From positions 468,783 to 532,782 of the forward strand of contig NZ_QRGA01000006.1 of assembly GCF_003367175.1 (NCBI RefSeq): a DNA stretch of 64,000 bases, given 5' to 3'. Position numbers and translations under genes: made by a program. Of this stretch, positions 29,318 to 37,966 are shown piece after piece. Numbering within the stretch: position 1 is the stretch's first letter; each line of letters opens with the position of its first letter. The DNA comes from Trinickia dinghuensis (GTDB taxonomy: Bacteria; Pseudomonadota; Gammaproteobacteria; Burkholderiales; Burkholderiaceae). Under the pieces are notes generated by a model, which had not been told where the DNA came from, did not search any database, and saw only the letters and a list, made by a program, of their open reading frames with translations.

Positions 29318-30186
29318 GCCACGCTCGCAGCCCATTGCACGAATACCTTGCCCGCTTCGCGCAAGACGGCCTCGCGGTCATCCATGCTGACGCCCGGGGC
29401 ATCGCAGTAGACGGCAACGAGCAGCGGAGCACGACCGGGTGGGCGCACGAGCGCGTAGTCGTTCGTTTCGCTTTCGACGCTCGTTCCGGGCCGGTCGCCC
29501 GCCTGCCAGCCCGCGGGCAACACGGCGCGAATTCTGTTGAGCCCGGGTCTGCAGGCGATCATCCCGCGCTCCAGACGCGTGCGCGACTTGGGGCTCAAGA
29601 CATCGCCCAGTAAAAGGCTGCGCGCAACCGTGACAATGGCCCGCGGACTCGTGGTGTCGAGCACGCCGCTATAGCGGTTCGAGTCAGGCTCGTAGCGATC
29701 CGAACGCGTGACGGTGTCCCCAAGCCCGCGAATGAATCGCGTCAACGCCGCGGGGCCGCCGGCGCTTCTCATCAACAGAATGGCGGCCGTATTGTCGCTC
29801 TCTTCCAGAATCGCTTGGCAGAGCGCCTCGACCGACATCGCCCCTCGCGAGAGGTTGGCCTTGGTCACGGGCGACGTGAAAATCAGATCGTTCTTCGTGT
29901 AGTGCACGAGCCGATCGAGTCGCTCTTGGCCGCTATCGGTTCGCGCAAGTATCTGCGCCGCGAGTATCCCCTTGAATGTGCTGCACATCAGGAAGCGTTC
30001 GTCGGCGCGATGGCTCAGCGTACGCCCCGAGCCCGTATCGACAGCGAACACGCCGAGGCGGCCGCCATGCCGGCGTTCGATGTCGGCAAGTGGGGATTCG
30101 GCGGCGTTCAGCGCGGGAGAGGCGGCCAGGCCGAGCAGTAAAGGCAGTCCAATCAATAGATTTCGACGCGTGATCGAGTGGGTCAC
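29314..30186 (-). CDS. Class A beta-lactamase with altered KTG motif
   Basis: 290-residue serine beta-lactamase. The signal peptide has a twin-arginine look (TRRNLLIGLPLLLGL). Active-site elements: S69-T-F-K72, S130-D-N132 and E166 in YEPDSN, almost in standard class A numbering. The third box, normally K-T/S-G, reads R232-P-G234, so Lys is replaced by Arg and Thr by Pro. Arg at this place is known in carbenicillinase-type enzymes, but Pro next to it is unusual. Coupled by ATGA to an acyltransferase gene. No AmpR/PenR-type regulator nearby. Whether it confers resistance cannot be told. Confidence 0.88.
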   Translation of the reverse strand: MTHSITRRNLLIGLPLLLGLAASPALNAAESPLADIERRHGGRLGVFAVDTGSGRTLSHRADERFLMCSTFKGILAAQILARTDSGQERLDRLVHYTKNDLIFTSPVTKANLSRGAMSVEALCQAILEESDNTAAILLMRSAGGPAALTRFIRGLGDTVTRSDRYEPDSNRYSGVLDTTSPRAIVTVARSLLLGDVLSPKSRTRLERGMIACRPGLNRIRAVLPAGWQAGDRPGTSVESETNDYALVRPPGRAPLLVAVYCDAPGVSMDDREAVLREAGKVFVQWAASVA

Positions 30187-30363
30187 GAGAATGTCCGGTT
30201 GATCCGAGTGAGGGAGGCGAAATACTCTACATCGATATTCGAAAGACCCATGTGAATCTCGACATATCGAAGGAAGGCTGGCATGCGACTCATCGGTCTA
30301 TCTCGGGCTACGAGAGCTTGAGCGGTAAGATGACGGTTTCCTCCTTCTTTCGGAAGTACCGCA

Positions 30364-30831
30364 ATGCAAGTGCTGGTCGATGCAGATGCCTGTCCGGTGG
30401 TCGTCAAGGACATCCTTTTCCGGGCCGCGCAGCGTACCAAGATCTGCGTCACACTCGTCGCCAATCAGTATTTGCGTACGCCGCCGTCCCCTTTCATCAA
30501 GGCATTGCAAGTGCCGGCGGGATTTGACGCCGCCGACAACCGCATCGTTGAACTCGTCGAGAAAGGCGACCTCGTGATCACGGCGGACATCCCGCTTGCC
30601 GCCGGTGCGCTGAACAAGGGCGGCTATGTGCTCGATCCGCGCGGAAGCTGGTTTTCCGCTGAAAACATCCAGGAACGTCTAACGATGCGCGACGTGATGG
30701 ATCAGCTTCGCGGTTCGGGCGTCGCGACCGGCGGCCCGGCGCCGTACACGCCGAACGACAGCAAGACCTTCGCTGGACAACTGGATCGATTCCTCGCTCG
30801 GCATGGTAAGCCGACGGGCGCAGGGGCTTGA
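30364..30831 (+). CDS. YaiI/YqxD family (DUF188) protein
   Basis: 155-residue protein of the UPF0178/DUF188 family, a PIN-like fold. Recognised by VDADACPVVVKDILFRAA at the start, GDLVITADIPLA and GYVLDPRG. Activity not established for the family. Start at the first ATG; convergent features downstream are absent. Confidence 0.88.
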   Translation: MQVLVDADACPVVVKDILFRAAQRTKICVTLVANQYLRTPPSPFIKALQVPAGFDAADNRIVELVEKGDLVITADIPLAAGALNKGGYVLDPRGSWFSAENIQERLTMRDVMDQLRGSGVATGGPAPYTPNDSKTFAGQLDRFLARHGKPTGAGA

Positions 30832-30928
30832 TGGCTGCTCGGGATCTTCGCGCATCTAGGGCTCGGCGGTTTTTGACCACGCCCTATCACGAACGACACC
30901 CACGAACCACACGCCACATGGAGGCTCG

Positions 30929-31486
30929 ATGAAAAGATTCATCCCGTTTTTGATCTCTTTGCCTTTTATTTTCGGATACACGACGGCCGTTTATGCACAG
31001 GCATCGGGGGCGGCAAAAACCGAGCGCGTGCACAGTGACGTCGACGGCGTCGACTTCGTCGCTTCCTATGAACCGGGGCCGCTTCCCAAAGATTACGAAG
31101 CCGAAGCGGAAAGCTCGCTCCCGGACACCGATCCTTACGTTACCCAGCGCGGCGCAGACAAGGGGTTGATTTATCTCAAGGATAAAAACGACGAAGCCGT
31201 GAAGCGGTACGTCATCCCGCGAGGACAAATACGCGCGGTCGTTCACGTCCGATACGACATGGTCGTACTCGACAAAGCGGACTTGGTTTTCACCGATCGG
31301 GGCCTGATCCTGGTGCACACGACCACGACGAATGCGGGGATATTCACGATCAGCGACATCTACCCGCTCGCCTACAAAAACGGGAAGGTCGTGGATAGCA
31401 AACATCTGATCAAAGACAGCAGCCTGTCGAAAATGCTGGCTTTGGGCGTCTCCTTGTATCGGCAAGCGGTGCCCGCCGCAAGCTAG
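30929..31486 (+). CDS. Exported protein of unknown function
   Basis: 185-residue protein with a clear Sec signal peptide (MKRFIPFLISLPFIFGYTTAVYA, split here as residues 1-23, cleavage after VYA). The mature part is mixed alpha/beta and acidic in its first 60 residues; no cysteine pairs or family I recognise. The ATG follows GGAGGCTCG. Confidence 0.62.
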   Translation: MKRFIPFLISLPFIFGYTTAVYAQASGAAKTERVHSDVDGVDFVASYEPGPLPKDYEAEAESSLPDTDPYVTQRGADKGLIYLKDKNDEAVKRYVIPRGQIRAVVHVRYDMVVLDKADLVFTDRGLILVHTTTTNAGIFTISDIYPLAYKNGKVVDSKHLIKDSSLSKMLALGVSLYRQAVPAAS

Positions 31487-31819
31487 CCTCGAACCTCCCG
31501 CGGCTCGCCGCGCACGAAAGGAAGCTTGAGCTCCCAGCTGGCGGCCCATTCCCTACCGCGCGCTATTTGCAACAACACTTCGGGGCGCACGCTCCGACGA
31601 CCGACGCCGCCGCACTGACAATGGGTGCCGCAATGCGGACCTAGTTTCCGAAGTAGGCGAGCGTACCCAGGCGAGTCCCGCCCGGCGACGAACCACGGTC
31701 TCCGGGCGTTCTTTGGCGGGACTGGACCACGTCTATGTCGGAAACGTTCATGTCGAGTTCGGCCGCCAGCGGTTATAGTGCGTCGACTCTCCCCCAATAC
31801 TCGCTAAGGATTCGGGCGT
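31487..31819. other. Intergenic stretch, possible gene remnant
   Basis: 333 bases between an exported protein and a HAD phosphatase. A minus-strand frame of 104 codons (31483-31797) contains REWAASWELKLPF and a Cys/His cluster HCGTHCQCGG that look protein-like, but it lacks a good ribosome binding site and a recognised family. It could be the tail of a decayed gene. No RNA gene seen. Confidence 0.3.
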
Positions 31820-32494
31820 ATGTTTTCTGCGGCAATCTTCGACATGGACGGGTTACTGATCGATTCGGAACGCACGATCATGAACACGTGGATAGACGTC
31901 GCACGCGAACTCGGGGTTCATATCCGTCCTGTCGACTATGTCGAGATCGTAGGAAGATCGCTCCCCGAATGCCATGCGATGCTGGCCAAGATGCTCGGTG
32001 AAGAGTCCGTTTTTCAGGAAGCGCTGATACGCGTCCGGCAGCGGCTACAGTCGCCGGAAAATCCGCCGGTATATCCGCTGAAGCCTGGAGCGCACGACCT
32101 ATTGACCGCCTTGGTCAACGCTGGGGTGCCGTGCGCCGTGGCTTCGTCGTCGAGCGCAGAAGAGATTGAAGCTCGGCTTTCACGGGTCGGTGTGCTCGAT
32201 TTCTTCGATGCGATCGCTGGCGGCAATGAAGTCGCCCGTGGCAAGCCGGATCCGGCCGTGTATGCGCTTGCTGCCGCTCGCCTGGGAAAAACAGCGAGCG
32301 ACTGCCTGGCGTTTGAGGATAGTGAAAACGGCGTGCTCGCCGCGCATCGCGCTGGAATACAGGTCGTGACGGTGCCGGATTTGAAACCGCCGTCGGGTGA
32401 GGTCATCGGGCTGAGTCTCATGAGTCTCGGGAGCCTCGAGCAGGCAGTAGATTACGCTTCCGCGTGGTTCGGTATTGGGGCGCTTGCCGCCTGA
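31820..32494 (+). CDS. HAD-superfamily phosphatase (hexitol/sugar phosphatase-like)
   Basis: 224-residue HAD phosphatase, subfamily IA with a helical cap. Motif I is FDMDGLLIDSE (nucleophile D8 region), motif II ASSSS, motif III GKPDP and motif IV FEDSENG. The pattern is closest to beta-phosphoglucomutase/2-deoxyglucose-6-phosphatase-like enzymes. Substrate unknown. The ATG is at 31820. Confidence 0.87.
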   Translation: MFSAAIFDMDGLLIDSERTIMNTWIDVARELGVHIRPVDYVEIVGRSLPECHAMLAKMLGEESVFQEALIRVRQRLQSPENPPVYPLKPGAHDLLTALVNAGVPCAVASSSSAEEIEARLSRVGVLDFFDAIAGGNEVARGKPDPAVYALAAARLGKTASDCLAFEDSENGVLAAHRAGIQVVTVPDLKPPSGEVIGLSLMSLGSLEQAVDYASAWFGIGALAA

Positions 32495-32513
32495 GCGATT
32501 GGCCGCGAAGTAT

Positions 32514-32579
32514 CACTGTTAAGCTACTCGTCTCTCAAAGACAATCGCGGTGAAAGCTGAATGACGCCCAATGCCGATG
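32514..32579 (+). repeat. Direct repeat copy 1 of a promoter/start segment
   Basis: 66 bases from CACTGTTAAGCTAC to GCCGATG that match 33583-33650 with scattered differences and a small length change. The last 19 bases (ATGACGCCCAATGCCGATG) are identical. The repeat ends within the start of a short reading frame here and within the TPR gene in copy 2. Confidence 0.85.
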
Positions 32580-32620
32580 CCACCAGGGGCGTCAAGCAGC
32601 GCGAAATCCAATCTTCATGA
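32561..32620 (+). pseudogene. Duplicated 5' end of the TPR gene (19-codon leader ORF)
   Basis: Reads MTPNADATRGVKQREIQSS then TGA. The first six codons equal the start of the TPR protein at 33632. Its stop overlaps the ATG of the carbamoyltransferase-like gene as ATGA, so although it looks like a truncated duplicate it could now act as a translated leader for that gene. Confidence 0.6.
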
Positions 32621-33429
32621 AGCTTATTAGCCTGACTGACCTATCGGCAGCCGATATCCGCTCGATCTGGACACTGGCCGGCAAGCCCGCGGCTCGTTTG
32701 TCCGGAAACGTTGCGTGGTCATTCGAAGGTAACGGAATTCGCACGCGCAGCACCTTCCTCCAAGCCTTCCGAGCGCTGAACCTCGAGTACATCGAACTCC
32801 CGAACCTCCTCAAGACTAGCGAGCGCGCATGCGATATCGCCGGCTACCTCGATCCGCTCTACGATTTCTACGTCATTCGGGAATCGAATCACGCGAGGCT
32901 AGCGGAGTTCGCGATAGCGTCGCGCAGGCCGGTCATCAATGCCATGTCGAGCGACGGGCATCCTTGCGAGGTACTAACCGACGCGTACTATATCGACTCG
33001 GTGCTGATGCCTATCGAGCGAGCGAGAATATGCCTGTGGGGCCCAACGACCAACGTGTTTCGATCCTGGCATGAGTTGGCTGCAGTGCTAAAGCTTCAAC
33101 TCGTCCATGTCTGCGATTCGCGATTCCATCGCGATCTGCCCCACGTTGTGTTTACGGACAAGCCGGACTCGACCGCCGACGTCGTGATTACCGATGGTTG
33201 GTCGAAAGAAATCGATGCGGCGGATTGGAGCCTGACCGAACAACATCTTGCGGCAATGGGCAATCCAAAGTTGCTTCCGACGCCGCCATTCATCATTGGA
33301 CGCGAGCTCTCGTTCGACCCCTGCGGCTATGACGGCTTTACCGGTTACGAACAGAAAAAACTGCTCGTCCCAGTTCAGATTGCCGTTCTCCTGCACATGG
33401 CTAATTGCCGGCAAGACACACGATCCTAA
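32617..33429 (+). CDS. Degenerate aspartate/ornithine carbamoyltransferase-like protein
   Basis: 270-residue protein that resembles the carbamoyltransferase fold. FEGNGIRTRSTFLQAF (36-51) aligns with the carbamoyl-phosphate loop (S-T-R-T-R), HPCEVLTD (115-122) with the HPxQxxxD motif, and NPKLLPTPPF with the HCLP region. The loop Ser/Thr are replaced (G-I-R-T-R), and the HCLP Cys and His are lost (KLLP), so ordinary carbamoyl transfer is doubtful. It is shorter than ornithine carbamoyltransferase (about 300-330). It may be a divergent enzyme or a non-catalytic binding protein. It sits between two copies of a promoter/start repeat. Confidence 0.55.
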   Translation: MKLISLTDLSAADIRSIWTLAGKPAARLSGNVAWSFEGNGIRTRSTFLQAFRALNLEYIELPNLLKTSERACDIAGYLDPLYDFYVIRESNHARLAEFAIASRRPVINAMSSDGHPCEVLTDAYYIDSVLMPIERARICLWGPTTNVFRSWHELAAVLKLQLVHVCDSRFHRDLPHVVFTDKPDSTADVVITDGWSKEIDAADWSLTEQHLAAMGNPKLLPTPPFIIGRELSFDPCGYDGFTGYEQKKLLVPVQIAVLLHMANCRQDTRS

Positions 33430-33582
33430 ACCTTATGCGTGCCGCCGCGCGCCAACTGGCACTCCACGGATCGAGCCAGACCTACCTCTCGAAAAATCGT
33501 CCTCGTCGAAATAAACTACGTTGATCCAGGAACACGGTCTCTAACACGTTCTTCCGCCCCGTGTTGTCGTAACGAAACAATT

Positions 33583-33650
33583 CACTGCTAAGCTACCCAT
33601 CTCCAAAAAATAATCGCCGAGGGGAAGCTGGATGACGCCCAATGCCGATG
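33583..33650 (+). repeat. Direct repeat copy 2, promoter/start of the TPR gene
   Basis: 68-base counterpart of 32514-32579. It holds the upstream region, the ribosome binding site GAGGGGAAGCTGG and the first codons of the TPR gene, indicating that copy 1 is the duplicate. Confidence 0.85.
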
Positions 33651-35992
33651 TCGTCACAGGCCAGCAATTGGACCAACTTCTAGATAGCCTGGAAGCAGAA
33701 CTAGGGCCGCACCTGGATTACAGCGATCCTAAAGAATTGTTATCTCAGCTTCACGCGCAGCCGATGCGCGCTCATTCGCTGCAAGCGATCGGCCGCCTCC
33801 AAGCACTGTGGATGAACGCCGGCGCGCCGGCCGCGGCGCGCGCGGTACTCGACAGCGACGGCGCGAGCCTGCTGGCCGTCGCCGAACCGGACGCCCGCCC
33901 CGACATTCGAATGCGTTTGGCGCAATACCGCCTGCAAATCGCGTACAACCTGCGAGAAGACGAAGCCATCCAGCGCGGGATTGCCGAAATGCGGGAGGTC
34001 ATCGATAAAGAACCCACCCTCCGCGCAAACGAGTATCTCCGACTACACACCTTCGAGACCATCGAGCGCGTGCTTCCCGCCCATGCCGTCGATGTCATCG
34101 AATTGCGGCATGCCCTGCATTGCGCCGTCCGCGAGCGCGCGGCATTTCGCGCCTGGGACGAAGCGGAGCGCCAAAGGCGGCGGGCACTGGCATACAAGCG
34201 GCTTGAAGCGAACGCAGACGCCATCGCCGCGGCGAATGCTTCCTTCGACGCCCTGCAAAACGCAGCCGCCGACCAGACCATCGACACCAATAGCTGGCTG
34301 CAACTCAGCAACTTTTTGATCGCGATCGCGCCCGACCGTCTCCCCGACATCGAACGTGCCATCACACGACTCACCGCGGATCTCACGCGTCCTAAGCGGC
34401 GAGAAATGGGAGTTCGAGTGGCTCGACTCGCGGCAAGAGCCGTCTACGCTCGGGAAGGCGCAAGCGCCGCGCTAGCCGCATCCGACCTCGCCCACCACGC
34501 CCTATCCGAAGACGGCGGCGACGATTTCATCGAGTACGAACTGCCATGGCTGATCGAAGCGGGGCGAATCGACGACGCGGGCCAACGTGCGTTCTTCGAC
34601 CTCTACGAGCGTGAATCTCAGCTGTGGCAGGGCACGGCGCGCATTATTCACGACCGGCTCGCCGAAAGCAGCGACACCTCCGCATGGTGGGCACTTTGCG
34701 TCATGCTTGCCTGCCGCCAAGACGCGGTCTTGAACCGCTTGATCGCACTCGGCCGTGCCAATCAATGGAAGCTGCAGGCGCGCTCGCCCGTGCATGGCGA
34801 GCTTTTCGCCAAGCTCGATGAATTGCGGGGCACAGAGCTTCGAGAAGCGATCTACACCGCGGCGTGCGCCCTCGCCGAGCAGCGAGCCCCTGGACATCCC
34901 TGGATTGCTCGCTTAAGTGTCGAGCACGATGCGCGCGTCAATCTGATCGACTCCGAAACCGAAGCGGCACGCCTCGCCGATGCCATCGAGCGCGGCGGCA
35001 TCAACGACAACCGTTCACTCTACACATTACTCACCGCACGCTGCAAAGCAGTCGGCCTCCTAGAGGCACTCAAGCTCCCCGCACCTCAGCCGACCAACGG
35101 CAGAGGGTGCTACTTTCACGCGTTCACACTCCAAACCGAGCAAGATGCGCTGGTTGCCGATGTCCCGTTCGAGTCGCGTAGCGAAGCAATCGCTGGCCTA
35201 GAACGACTCAAGACGGCCTTCTACGAGCAGGGCGTCGCCCATGCCGAGCACTTCCTCGAAACAGGCGAGGGCCATCCATACGACGGCAGCGCCCATCTGT
35301 ATTCGCTGCTCTGCTGGGGCCTAGCGATCTGCTACACCGAAGCAAAGCGCTTTCCGGAAGCCATCGAGTTACATCGACGCGGTCTCGATGCCAGCCCCTT
35401 CTGCGAGCACTATGCCTGGATGATCGAGGCACACCAGGGCATGAAAGACTATGACGCCGTGATAGAAACCGGCGAGCACCTTTGGCATTTCTCGATGAAG
35501 CGCGGCTTCGGCAATGAATCGCCGAACATCTACATCAGCCAAATCGTCAAAGCACTTTGGCAACTCGATCGTGACGACGAAATCCTGATTTGGCTCGAGA
35601 GGCTCGTGCAATGGCAGCGCAAAACCGCGGAAGTCGACGAGTCGAAGCTACCCGACGACGCCCTGTACGCTCGAATGGTTGTGGCGGCGAATCTAGCGAA
35701 CATGCGCCCCACCGAAGCCACAGCGCTTTGGGAAGGGCTCAAAGGACAAGTGACCGCGACCGGCGACGTGACCGTCGTCGCGAACGCCGGCACGATGTTC
35801 GACCGCTTGGGCCGTTTCGACGAAGCCCAAGCGATGTACGAGCGCGTGCTCGGAATGAACGAGCAGCGCCCCGAACATGAACGCTTCGATCCGACGTACT
35901 ACGAGGAACAAATCGCATCGTGTCGAGAGCGGGCGGCACAGCAAGCGCAAAGCGCAACCGCCCGCAAACCTTGGTGGAGGTTCTGGCAGTGA
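33632..35992 (+). CDS. Large helical TPR-like repeat protein, function unknown
   Basis: 786-residue protein, almost entirely helical by composition, with tetratricopeptide-like repeats most visible in the C-terminal third: FPEAIELHRRGLDASPF, YDAVIETGEHLWHF and FDEAQAMYERVLGMNEQ. No signal peptide or membrane span. It ends KPWWRFWQ, and its TGA overlaps the GTG of the next gene. First gene of a probable three-gene operon with PcfJ-like and DUF1266-like proteins. Probably a scaffold or protein-binding partner; function unknown. Confidence 0.72.
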   Translation: MTPNADVVTGQQLDQLLDSLEAELGPHLDYSDPKELLSQLHAQPMRAHSLQAIGRLQALWMNAGAPAAARAVLDSDGASLLAVAEPDARPDIRMRLAQYRLQIAYNLREDEAIQRGIAEMREVIDKEPTLRANEYLRLHTFETIERVLPAHAVDVIELRHALHCAVRERAAFRAWDEAERQRRRALAYKRLEANADAIAAANASFDALQNAAADQTIDTNSWLQLSNFLIAIAPDRLPDIERAITRLTADLTRPKRREMGVRVARLAARAVYAREGASAALAASDLAHHALSEDGGDDFIEYELPWLIEAGRIDDAGQRAFFDLYERESQLWQGTARIIHDRLAESSDTSAWWALCVMLACRQDAVLNRLIALGRANQWKLQARSPVHGELFAKLDELRGTELREAIYTAACALAEQRAPGHPWIARLSVEHDARVNLIDSETEAARLADAIERGGINDNRSLYTLLTARCKAVGLLEALKLPAPQPTNGRGCYFHAFTLQTEQDALVADVPFESRSEAIAGLERLKTAFYEQGVAHAEHFLETGEGHPYDGSAHLYSLLCWGLAICYTEAKRFPEAIELHRRGLDASPFCEHYAWMIEAHQGMKDYDAVIETGEHLWHFSMKRGFGNESPNIYISQIVKALWQLDRDDEILIWLERLVQWQRKTAEVDESKLPDDALYARMVVAANLANMRPTEATALWEGLKGQVTATGDVTVVANAGTMFDRLGRFDEAQAMYERVLGMNEQRPEHERFDPTYYEEQIASCRERAAQQAQSATARKPWWRFWQ

Positions 35993-37203
35993 ACGCTCCT
36001 GCTCCGAAACTCGGCTACGCGCCACGTAACGCGCTGAATGCCGCCGACCTGAAAGCACGCATCGATTCGCGCAGCCGCGCACGCGGCGACAACGAAGAAA
36101 TCCGCGCTTGGCTGCTCAATCATTTCTTTCGCCATGTCGTCGCGAATTTCATTCCGGCTTGGCCGATCGAATCGCTGGAGGATGCGCAAAAGGCTCTTGC
36201 TCCGGAACCGTTGCCGGCATGGGTCGTTGCTCGCTTCGAGCGTAAAGGCGAGACAAAGGAAGAAAAGACGGCGCCGGCACCCGTGGTTTGGGTCGATCCG
36301 ACCGACCCGCAGTTGCTGGCGCTCGAAGCGCGGCTCGTCGAGTTTCTCGAGTCGCGCGCAGGCACTTCGCTCGTCGGCAAGCTGCATCGTATCAATTGCC
36401 CGCAAGCGCTCACGCTTTGGGAAAAAGAGCACGCCCGGATAGCCGCGCGTATCGAGCGCGGATGGCGCGAGAGCCGGCCCGATGCATTGCGTACGCTGTT
36501 GACGACGTCGAGCGGGCGTTTCGTCGAGTTCCTGCACGACAGTGCGCTACTTCGTACGGAGATGGCCTATGAAAGCTACGCGATGCGGCACTGCCTCGGG
36601 CAATTCACCGATCCGCGGACACTCACAGGCGGCTACGGGCAACGCTACGCGGAAGCCATCGAACAACTGCGCGTGCGCCTAATCAGCTTCCGCGATATCA
36701 ACGAGCAACCCCACGTCACGATCAGCATGCTCGCGCGCCCGGACGGCTCGTTCGAGGTCGAGCAAGTCAAAGGAAAACAGAACCGTCCGCCCGTCGATCG
36801 CTACGTCGACGAAGTCGTCGCTTGCTTGAACGCCATCGGCACGAACGATGTCATGCCGGCCGATTGCATCGCGATCGGCGTCGTCCGCACCGAGGCGGGA
36901 TGGACCCGGATCGAAAACGTCGAAGACGAAGCCACACAGGCTCGCCTGGTCGTCCGCTATCCGAGGTTGTTCGAGCGTGTCACCGCACCGCCCCCCATGC
37001 TCGAATGGCTGATGGCCGCGCGTCAACCGCAATCGTTTCGGGAACGCACGCCGCGCGCATCGGCCGTCCGCTACGCCGTACGGACGCGCGACGCCCAGCG
37101 TGAAAACGAAAGCAAAGCCACGTTCGTGACCGACGATGTCGAATGGCCGGGCTTCGATGCCTCGGAACTCGATACGACAAACGCGTCGCCATCCGCCACG
37201 TAA
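35989..37203 (+). CDS. PcfJ-like domain protein
   Basis: 404-residue protein. Residues about 195-285 match the PcfJ-like pattern seen in mobile elements: YAMRHCLGQF (M-x-H-C), then LISFRDINEQPHVTISML and VEQVKGKQNRPPV. The N-terminal 190 residues are helical without a family I recognise. A GTG at 35989 overlaps the previous stop (GTGA) after GGTGGAGG, so I take it as start; an earlier ATG at 35920 would overlap the TPR gene by 73 bases. Translationally coupled to the TPR gene. Role unknown. Confidence 0.65.
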   Translation: MNAPAPKLGYAPRNALNAADLKARIDSRSRARGDNEEIRAWLLNHFFRHVVANFIPAWPIESLEDAQKALAPEPLPAWVVARFERKGETKEEKTAPAPVVWVDPTDPQLLALEARLVEFLESRAGTSLVGKLHRINCPQALTLWEKEHARIAARIERGWRESRPDALRTLLTTSSGRFVEFLHDSALLRTEMAYESYAMRHCLGQFTDPRTLTGGYGQRYAEAIEQLRVRLISFRDINEQPHVTISMLARPDGSFEVEQVKGKQNRPPVDRYVDEVVACLNAIGTNDVMPADCIAIGVVRTEAGWTRIENVEDEATQARLVVRYPRLFERVTAPPPMLEWLMAARQPQSFRERTPRASAVRYAVRTRDAQRENESKATFVTDDVEWPGFDASELDTTNASPSAT

Positions 37204-37225
37204 TTCGTAGAGGAACATTCGGCAC

Positions 37226-37951
37226 ATGTGGTTCAAGATCCTTTTGGCGGTGTTTTTTCTGCGGTGGGTTTATCGCGTCTATAAGAAATCGCGGCCCCCG
37301 TCGCTGCCGCAGCGCAAGCATTGGGCGCTTGCTTTAGCGCACCCGTTCGCGAGCGCCGTCAGGCTCCGGACTTTTTATGCCATCGCCGATTGGCGGCTGT
37401 CGGATACGAAGCGCGCCCAATTTCGCCCTCAACTACTCCATCAAATGGGCCTGCCCACCGATGCGAGCGGAGACGAAGCTCGCGCGCACCTCGCGAGTAC
37501 GCTCGAATCGCACTGGTTCCGCGCCGACTTGCACGACTTGCTGCCCACTGACGATCCGCGCGCCGCGCTCGCTTTTGCCTGCGCGCGCACGGCCTTCCTC
37601 GTACGGGCGGCGATGATGATGGAATGGGTGGAACCGCAGGCTGCATGGCGCGTGCTGCTGCTCAACGCGCAACGTGCCCAGGATTGCTTCGCGAGTTGGG
37701 AGGACTTCGGGCGGGCTTTCCTCGAGGGACGCCGCCAATGGGTCGGGGCATTCCGCGCCGATCCCTTCGGCAAGACGTTCGATGAAGCAGCGCTTTCCGC
37801 TTGGCTCGGATCGGGACGAAACGGTTGGCGACGCTTGCCTTGGCCCGGACCTGCGGCGTTCAGTCCCGCTCCAGCCACGACGATAGCCGAGGCCGCCGCC
37901 AAAAAGGCCGGCAAAAAGAGCAAATATGCTTTGACATCCTCCCCGCCCTGA
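37226..37951 (+). CDS. DUF1266-like membrane-anchored protein with altered C terminus
   Basis: 241-residue protein with an N-terminal membrane anchor (WFKILLAVFFLRWVY). The body resembles DUF1266 proteins: AWRVLLLNAQRAQDCFASW and FGRAFLEGRRQW fit the family's W/R pattern. The last codons (ALTSSPP and the TGA) fall inside a sequence resembling the end of an IS200/IS605 element, so the natural C terminus may have been lost. Third gene of the TPR/PcfJ-like module, 22 bases after the previous stop. Confidence 0.62.
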   Translation: MWFKILLAVFFLRWVYRVYKKSRPPSLPQRKHWALALAHPFASAVRLRTFYAIADWRLSDTKRAQFRPQLLHQMGLPTDASGDEARAHLASTLESHWFRADLHDLLPTDDPRAALAFACARTAFLVRAAMMMEWVEPQAAWRVLLLNAQRAQDCFASWEDFGRAFLEGRRQWVGAFRADPFGKTFDEAALSAWLGSGRNGWRRLPWPGPAAFSPAPATTIAEAAAKKAGKKSKYALTSSPP

Positions 37952-37965
37952 AGGACGAGGTTTGA
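37929..37965 (+). mobile_element. IS200/IS605-like end remnant
   Basis: CTTTGACATCCTCCCCGCCC followed by TGAAGGACGAGG resembles the hairpin-forming end of IS200/IS605-type elements (usually CCCCGCCC-TGAA-GGGCGGGG), here with a mutated right arm. No transposase gene is nearby. It marks the junction between the DUF1266 gene and an adhesin fragment. Identification is from memory of the motif. Confidence 0.5.
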
Positions 37966-37966
37966 C

